In this document: piece after piece, positions 59,621 through 64,000 of the stretch
How the letters are laid out: every line of letters starts with the position of its first letter
Position numbering within the stretch: the first letter of the stretch is position 1
Source of the DNA: Marinicauda salina
GTDB lineage: Bacteria > Pseudomonadota > Alphaproteobacteria > Caulobacterales > Maricaulaceae
Assembly (NCBI RefSeq): GCF_003122085.1
Contig: NZ_QEXV01000001.1
Location: forward strand, 930,001 to 994,000
DNA length: 64,000 nt
Reading direction: 5' to 3'
Translations under genes and position numbers: made by a program
Notes under the pieces: model-generated
Database searches by the model: none
What the model was told of the DNA's origin: nothing
What the model saw: the letters and a program-made list of their open reading frames with translations, nothing else

Positions 59621-61228
59621 TTGTTTCCCGTGCGCCGCTTCATTCCCTTCGCCCTCGCGGTCGGTCTCGCCGCGCTCAGCCTCGCCGCGGCGGCTTTCGT
59701 CAGCGCGTGGTGGCTGATCGCCGCGGCCGTGTTCGGACTGGCCGCCGGCGTGGGCGTCTACGATCTCGTCCAGCGCGATCACACGCTGTGGCGCAACTAT
59801 CCCGCCATCGCCCGCATTCGCTGGGTCTCCGAAGGCATCCGCCCCTTCATCCGCTCCTATTTCGTCGAGGGCGAAACCGACGGCCGGCCCTTCCACCGCG
59901 AGGAGCGGGCGCTCGTCTATCGCCGCTCGAAGAATATCGAGGGCGTCGAGCCGTTCGGCTCGACGACGGATTTCCGCCATACCGACATCGAGTGGATCCA
60001 GCACTCGATCGCGGCGAAGACCGGGGAGACCGCCAAGCGACGGCTGACGATCGGCGGACCGGATTGCGCGCAGCCCTACGACGCTTCGCTGTTCAACATC
60101 TCCGCGATGAGCTTCGGCGCGCTGGGCGGCCGCGCCGTCGAGGCGCTCAACAGGGGCGCGAAGCTGGGCGGTTTCGCCCACGACACCGGCGAGGGCGGGA
60201 TCTCGCGCCACCACCGTCACGGCGGCGATCTCATCTGGGAGATCGGGTCGGGCTATTTCGGCTGCCGCGCGAACGACGGGTCCTTCGATCCCGACCGCTT
60301 CGCCGAGCAGGCCCGCGACGACCAGGTCAAGATGGTCGAGATCAAGCTCTCCCAGGGCGCCAAGCCCGGCCATGGCGGCGTCCTGCCCGGGACCAAGGTC
60401 AACGCCGAGATCGCCGAGGCGCGCGGCGTGGCGATCGGCGAGGACTGCATCTCCCCGCCCGCCCACAGCGCGTTCTCGACCCCGATCGAGATGATGGAGT
60501 TCATCGCCCGCCTGCGCGAGCTGTCGGGCGGCAAGCCCGTCGGCTTCAAGCTGTGCGTGGGCAAGCGCAGCGAGACCTTCGCGCTGGCCAAGGCGATGCT
60601 GGAGACGGAGGTCACGCCCGACTTCATCGTCGTCGACGGCATCGAGGGCGGCACCGGCGCGGCGCCGACGGAGTTCATCGACGATATCGGCTCGCCCATG
60701 CGCAACGGGCTGATCATCGTGCGCGACGCGCTGGCCGGCGCCGGGCTGCGCGACCGGGTGAAGATCGGCGCGGCGGGCAAGATCCTCACCGGCGCGCGCT
60801 TCGCCAAGACGCTCGCGCTCGGCGCGGACTGGTGCAACTCGGCGCGCGGCTTCATGTTCGCGCTGGGCTGCGTGCAGTCGATGCAGTGCCACACCAATCG
60901 CTGCCCGACCGGCGTGACCACGCAGGATCCCTTGCGCCAGCGGGGCCTGGTCGTTCCCGACAAGGCCGAGCGGGTGGCGAACTTCCACCGCAACACGGTC
61001 GAGGCGCTCGTTGCGGTGTGCGCCGCGGCGGGCTGCGACGATCCCAAGGACATCCACCCCGAGCAGATCATGCGGCGCTCGGGCGCCGACAAGGCTTTCG
61101 CCTTCTCCGAGATCTATCCCGAGCTCGAGCCCGGCCAGCTCGTCGACGATCCCGGTTCGACGCGCTACGCCGCCGAGTGGGCGGCCGCCCGCGCCGACAG
61201 TTTCGAACCGGTCGGCAAGGCGGCGTGA
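59621..61228 (+). CDS. FMN-binding glutamate synthase-family protein with N-terminal membrane helices
   Basis: A 535-residue protein. The N-terminal 50 residues are hydrophobic (FIPFALAVGLAALSLAAAAFVSAWWLIAAAVFGLAAGVG, two helices, in parts). The rest is the FMN-binding (beta/alpha)8 barrel of glutamate synthase: GAKPGHGGVLPG, VDGIEGGTGAAPTEFIDDIG, and the [3Fe-4S] Cys cluster in QCHTNRCPTGVTTQD. It lacks the glutaminase domain, so it is not a full GOGAT; a membrane-linked oxidoreductase is likely. The start is uncertain: TTG at 59621 or GTG at 59630. Confidence 0.85.
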   Translation: MFPVRRFIPFALAVGLAALSLAAAAFVSAWWLIAAAVFGLAAGVGVYDLVQRDHTLWRNYPAIARIRWVSEGIRPFIRSYFVEGETDGRPFHREERALVYRRSKNIEGVEPFGSTTDFRHTDIEWIQHSIAAKTGETAKRRLTIGGPDCAQPYDASLFNISAMSFGALGGRAVEALNRGAKLGGFAHDTGEGGISRHHRHGGDLIWEIGSGYFGCRANDGSFDPDRFAEQARDDQVKMVEIKLSQGAKPGHGGVLPGTKVNAEIAEARGVAIGEDCISPPAHSAFSTPIEMMEFIARLRELSGGKPVGFKLCVGKRSETFALAKAMLETEVTPDFIVVDGIEGGTGAAPTEFIDDIGSPMRNGLIIVRDALAGAGLRDRVKIGAAGKILTGARFAKTLALGADWCNSARGFMFALGCVQSMQCHTNRCPTGVTTQDPLRQRGLVVPDKAERVANFHRNTVEALVAVCAAAGCDDPKDIHPEQIMRRSGADKAFAFSEIYPELEPGQLVDDPGSTRYAAEWAAARADSFEPVGKAA

Positions 61229-61311
61229 CGGGCCCCGCGCGTTGACGCGGCCGCGGGGCGGCGCTAGCTGCACGGCCGCGTATGAACCTTTCCGCCGGAG
61301 CCCGTCCCCCG

Positions 61312-62910
61312 ATGACCGATCTCGCCGACCTCGCCGCGAACGCCAAGGCCTGGCCCTTCGAACAGGCGCGGCTCGTGAAGAAGCGCGTCGAGACCCACGG
61401 CGTGAAGGGCGGTGCGGTCATCTTCGAGACCGGCTACGGCCCGTCGGGCCTGCCCCATATCGGGACCTTCGGCGAGGTCGCGCGCACCTCGATGGTGCGC
61501 CACGCCTTCCGCGTGCTCACCGACGACAAGTATCCCACGAGGCTCGTCGCCTTCTCCGACGACATGGACGGCTTCCGCAAGGTGCCGACCAACGTCCCCA
61601 ACCGGGACATGCTGGCCGAGCATCTCGGCAAGCCGCTCACCGACGTGCCCGACCCCTTCGGCACGCACGAGAGCTTCGCCCATCACAACAATGCGCGCCT
61701 GCGCGCCTTCCTCGACCAGTTCGACTTCGACTACGAGTTCCTGAGCTCGACCGAGCAATACCGGTCGGGGCGCTTCGACGAGGCGCTGCTCGCCATGCTC
61801 GAGCGCTTCGACGACGTGATGGCGGTGATGCTGCCCACGCTCGGCGAGGAGCGCCGCGCGAGCTACTCGCCCTTCCTGCCGGTCAGCCCGAAGACGGGCA
61901 AGGTGCTGCAGGTCCCGACGCTCGAACGGAACCCGTCGAAGGGCACGATCGTGTTCGAGGACGAGGACGGCGAAAAGACCGAGATCCCCGTCACCGGCGG
62001 CCATGTGAAGGTGCAGTGGAAGCCCGACTGGGCGCTCAGATGGGCCGCGCTCGGCGTCGATTACGAGATGAGCGGCAAGGACCTCATCGAGTCGGTGCGC
62101 GCCTCGTCGAAGATCTGCCGCGCGCTCGGCGGCCTGCCGCCGGAGGGCTTCAACTACGAGCTCTTCCTCGACGAGAACGGCGAGAAGATCTCGAAGTCCA
62201 AGGGCAACGGGCTGGCCGTCGAGGAATGGCTGCGCTACGCGCCGTGGGAGAGCCTGTCGCTCTACATGTTCCAGAAGCCCAAGACGGCCAAGCGGCTCTA
62301 TTTCGACGTCATCCCCAAGGCCGTCGACGAATACCGCCAGCATCTCGCGGCGTATCCGGACCAGCCCGCCGACAAGCGGCTGGAGAACCCGGTCTGGCAC
62401 ATCCATGACGGCGCGCCGCCCGCGGCGGGATCGTCGGCGATCAGCTTCGCGCTCCTGCTCAATCTCGTCTCGGCGGCCAACGTCCACGACAAGGACCGGC
62501 TGTGGGGCTTCATTTCGCGCTACGCCCCAGACGCGACGCCCGAGACCGAGCCCTTCCTCGACCGGATGGCGGACTACGCGCTCAGCTATTACGAGGACTT
62601 CGTCAAACCGACCAAGTCCTACCGCGCGCCCGACGCGACCGAGCGCGCCGCGATGGAGGACTTGGTCGGCCGCCTGAAGGCGCTCGACCCGGCCGAGAAG
62701 GATCCCGAGACGATCCAGACCGAGGTCTACGCCGCGGGCAAGGCGCACGAGTTCGACAATCTGCGCGACTGGTTCCGCGGCCTCTACGAGGTGCTGCTCG
62801 GCCAGTCACAGGGCCCGCGCTTCGGCGGCTTCGCGGCGATCTACGGCCTGCCCGAGACGATCGCGCTCATCGAGCGCGCGCTGGCGGGCGAGGACCTGAG
62901 CCAAGGGTGA
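61312..62910 (+). CDS. lysS: lysyl-tRNA synthetase, class I
   Basis: A 532-residue class I LysRS, the archaeal-type enzyme that most alphaproteobacteria use. The class I signatures are PHIGTFGE (HIGH-like, near residue 50) and KISKSKGNG (KMSKS, near residue 290). The C-terminal alpha-helical anticodon-binding domain is complete. The ATG at 61312 has GGAG at 61297-61300; a start at 61282 would add ten residues but has no ribosome binding site. It stands alone. Confidence 0.95.
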   Translation: MTDLADLAANAKAWPFEQARLVKKRVETHGVKGGAVIFETGYGPSGLPHIGTFGEVARTSMVRHAFRVLTDDKYPTRLVAFSDDMDGFRKVPTNVPNRDMLAEHLGKPLTDVPDPFGTHESFAHHNNARLRAFLDQFDFDYEFLSSTEQYRSGRFDEALLAMLERFDDVMAVMLPTLGEERRASYSPFLPVSPKTGKVLQVPTLERNPSKGTIVFEDEDGEKTEIPVTGGHVKVQWKPDWALRWAALGVDYEMSGKDLIESVRASSKICRALGGLPPEGFNYELFLDENGEKISKSKGNGLAVEEWLRYAPWESLSLYMFQKPKTAKRLYFDVIPKAVDEYRQHLAAYPDQPADKRLENPVWHIHDGAPPAAGSSAISFALLLNLVSAANVHDKDRLWGFISRYAPDATPETEPFLDRMADYALSYYEDFVKPTKSYRAPDATERAAMEDLVGRLKALDPAEKDPETIQTEVYAAGKAHEFDNLRDWFRGLYEVLLGQSQGPRFGGFAAIYGLPETIALIERALAGEDLSQG

Positions 62911-62926
62911 GGTCGCTCCTCAACCG

Positions 62927-63018
62927 TGTCATGGCCGGGCTCGTCCCGGCCATCCATCCGCCAAACTGGATCGCCGGAACACCCGCCTTCGCGGGCGCAG
63001 GCAAGTCCGGCGATGACG
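62927..63018. repeat. alphaproteobacterial palindromic intergenic repeat
   Basis: Two hairpin-forming parts: ATGGCCGGGCTCGTCCCGGC (62931-62950, extending to CCAT) and the outer GATCGCCGG...CCGGCGATGACG (62969-63018). The layout 'TGTCATGGCCGGG...CCCGGCCATCC...ATCGCCGG...CCGGCGATGACG' is common in intergenic regions of many alphaproteobacteria. It lies 16 bp after lysS and may act as a transcription end or be selfish DNA. Confidence 0.7.
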
Positions 63019-63062
63019 TAGAAGGAAGCGGCGGACTGCTGGCGTCGCCGGCGGCGTGCGCT

Positions 63063-63839
63063 ATGTCTTGGGCGATGCGCGCGCTGATGGCCTGTCTCTT
63101 ACTGATCGTCGCCGCCGGACCGGCTCTTGCGGACCCGTCCGGCGTCGATGGCGCGCGGGCGGCCTATGCCGAGGGGCGTTTCGCCGAAGCCGCCGCGATC
63201 GCGGGCGAGGGTTCGGCCGCCGACGCCCATGAACTCGCCGCGGCTGCGGAACTCGCCCGACTGATGACGAACGAGCCCGGTCTCGACCGGCCGGCCGCCG
63301 CGCACCGGGCGCGCGTCCACGCCGAGGCCGCGCTCGCGATCGACGATGCGCTCGCCGACGCCCATCTGCGCCTCGCCGCCGCGCTCGGCTTCCAGGGCCG
63401 CTTCACCAGCCCTCTGATGGCCTATCTGCGCGGCCTGCCGCAGCGGGGGCGCGATCACATCGCGACCGCGATCCGCCTCGATCCCGACGATCCGTGGGGC
63501 CACGCCATGCTCGGCGCCTGGCATCTCGAGGTCGTCCGCCGCGGCGGCGAGGGGACGCTGGGCGCGTCCCTGGACGAGGGTCTCGCGCGCTACGAGGCCG
63601 CCGTGCGCATGGCCGCGGACGAGCCGGGCATCCCCTATCATTTCGCGCTGGCGCTGATCGCGGCGGACCCGGACGCCTACGGCGAACGCGCCGAGGCGCT
63701 GCTCGAGCGCGCGATCGCCGCCGAACCCGAGGACGCCTTCGCCGAGGCCATGATCGACCAGGCGCGGAGCCTGCTGTCGCTGCTGCGGGACGACCCCGTC
63801 GCCGCGCAGGCCCATGCGATCGACCGGCTGGAACGCTGA
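63063..63839 (+). CDS. secreted TPR-like protein
   Basis: A 258-residue protein with a signal peptide (ALMACLLLIVAAGPALA) and helical pairs resembling tetratricopeptide repeats: GARAAYAEGRFAEAAAIAGEG, HAEAALAIDDALADAHLRLAAALG, HIATAIRLDPDDPWGHAMLGAWHLEV and ALLERAIAAEPEDAFAEAMID. Such proteins usually act as scaffolds. Start is uncertain: ATGs at 63063, 63075 and 63087 all lack strong ribosome binding sites. It follows the palindromic repeat. No specific function can be given. Confidence 0.75.
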   Translation: MSWAMRALMACLLLIVAAGPALADPSGVDGARAAYAEGRFAEAAAIAGEGSAADAHELAAAAELARLMTNEPGLDRPAAAHRARVHAEAALAIDDALADAHLRLAAALGFQGRFTSPLMAYLRGLPQRGRDHIATAIRLDPDDPWGHAMLGAWHLEVVRRGGEGTLGASLDEGLARYEAAVRMAADEPGIPYHFALALIAADPDAYGERAEALLERAIAAEPEDAFAEAMIDQARSLLSLLRDDPVAAQAHAIDRLER

Positions 63840-63841
63840 GG

Positions 63842-64000
63842 CTACTGGCTCGCCCAGACGATGCGCGCCATCCACTCGATCTCGGCGAGATCGAGCACGC
63901 GGGTTTCGTAGTCCGGATTGAGGGAGATCAGCTCGGCGGTCTTCGCCGTGGTGCGGCCCAGCTCCTTGGCCATCACCTCGCCGTCGCGGGTCTTCGCGAC
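63842..64000 (-). CDS. C-terminal end of an unidentified protein (continues past the window edge)
   Basis: A minus-strand frame ends at the TAG at 63842 and is open to the window edge. Its 52 residues include TRDGEVMAKELGRTTAKTAE, LISLNPDYETRVLDLAEIE and end with WMARIVWASQ. No family was recognised from this piece. It converges with the TPR-like gene with 2 bp between the stops. Confidence 0.6.
   Translation of the reverse strand, partial: VAKTRDGEVMAKELGRTTAKTAELISLNPDYETRVLDLAEIEWMARIVWASQ

Noticed and set aside
1-64000. CRISPR arrays, complete insertion sequences, prophage genes, replication origin
   Set aside because: No regularly spaced repeats, transposase, phage structural or replication-initiator genes were seen on either strand.

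Overview
The window is about 64 kb of GC-rich chromosome, densely packed with genes and with no prophage, CRISPR array or complete insertion sequence. Several genes point to an alphaproteobacterium: the cell-cycle regulator GcrA, the PhyR-NepR-EcfG general stress response locus with a HWE/HisKA_2 kinase, a class I lysyl-tRNA synthetase, PstC and PstA with the long N-terminal extensions found in alphaproteobacteria, and a two-domain Dcd. Many TonB, RND and lipoprotein genes together with GcrA suggest a Caulobacterales/Maricaulales-like, probably aquatic, lineage. That placement is inference.

Layout. 0-5.6 kb: start of a gamma-glutamyltransferase, a P1 peptidase, then the stress locus (small lipoprotein, sensor kinase, ecfG, nepR, divergent phyR) with facing sigma-EcfG promoters. 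5.7-16.9 kb: tRNA-Arg, two unknown proteins, an SDR plus thiolase pair, a lipoprotein amidohydrolase, alkaline phosphatase, a lipid kinase plus phosphoesterase pair, a second tiny lipoprotein and an M13 peptidase. 16.9-22.9 kb: tripartite RND efflux operon. 23.0-30.2 kb: phosphate operon phoR-pstC-pstA-pstB-phoU-phoB with a candidate Pho box inside the end of phoR and no pstS. 30.3-40.6 kb: Rieske oxygenase, gcrA, ABC-2 permease, argD-hslO, a secreted HExxH protein, a TrkH transporter separated from apaG by a 275-bp MITE, dcd and a radical SAM gene. 40.6-41.9 kb: a gene-poor decayed stretch ending at tRNA-Gly. 41.9-44.3 kb: convergent acyltransferase and acyl-activating ligase that together resemble a split Aas. 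44.4-49.3 kb: btuB-btuF-btuC-btuD under a cobalamin riboswitch. 49.4-54.0 kb: a VTT/YqaA-type membrane protein and two tandem S9 peptidases. 54.0-64 kb: glycosyltransferase, SixA-like phosphatase, 1-Cys peroxiredoxin with a strong terminator, an amidohydrolase-membrane-protein-XRE cluster marked by four copies of one palindrome, an FMN-binding glutamate synthase-like protein, LysRS-I, a palindromic repeat, and a TPR-like secreted protein.

Most notable points: the four 16-bp palindromes (GTCAAG-N4-CTTGAC) that mark the XRE cluster, three before the amidohydrolase and one before the membrane-protein genes, each at the same distance from a start codon; the MITE whose TA insertion supplies the last base of the apaG stop codon; matched coiled-coil extensions on both phosphate permeases; two facing EcfG promoters whose -35 boxes form one palindrome; and the tandem S9 peptidases whose 3' ends look homogenised.
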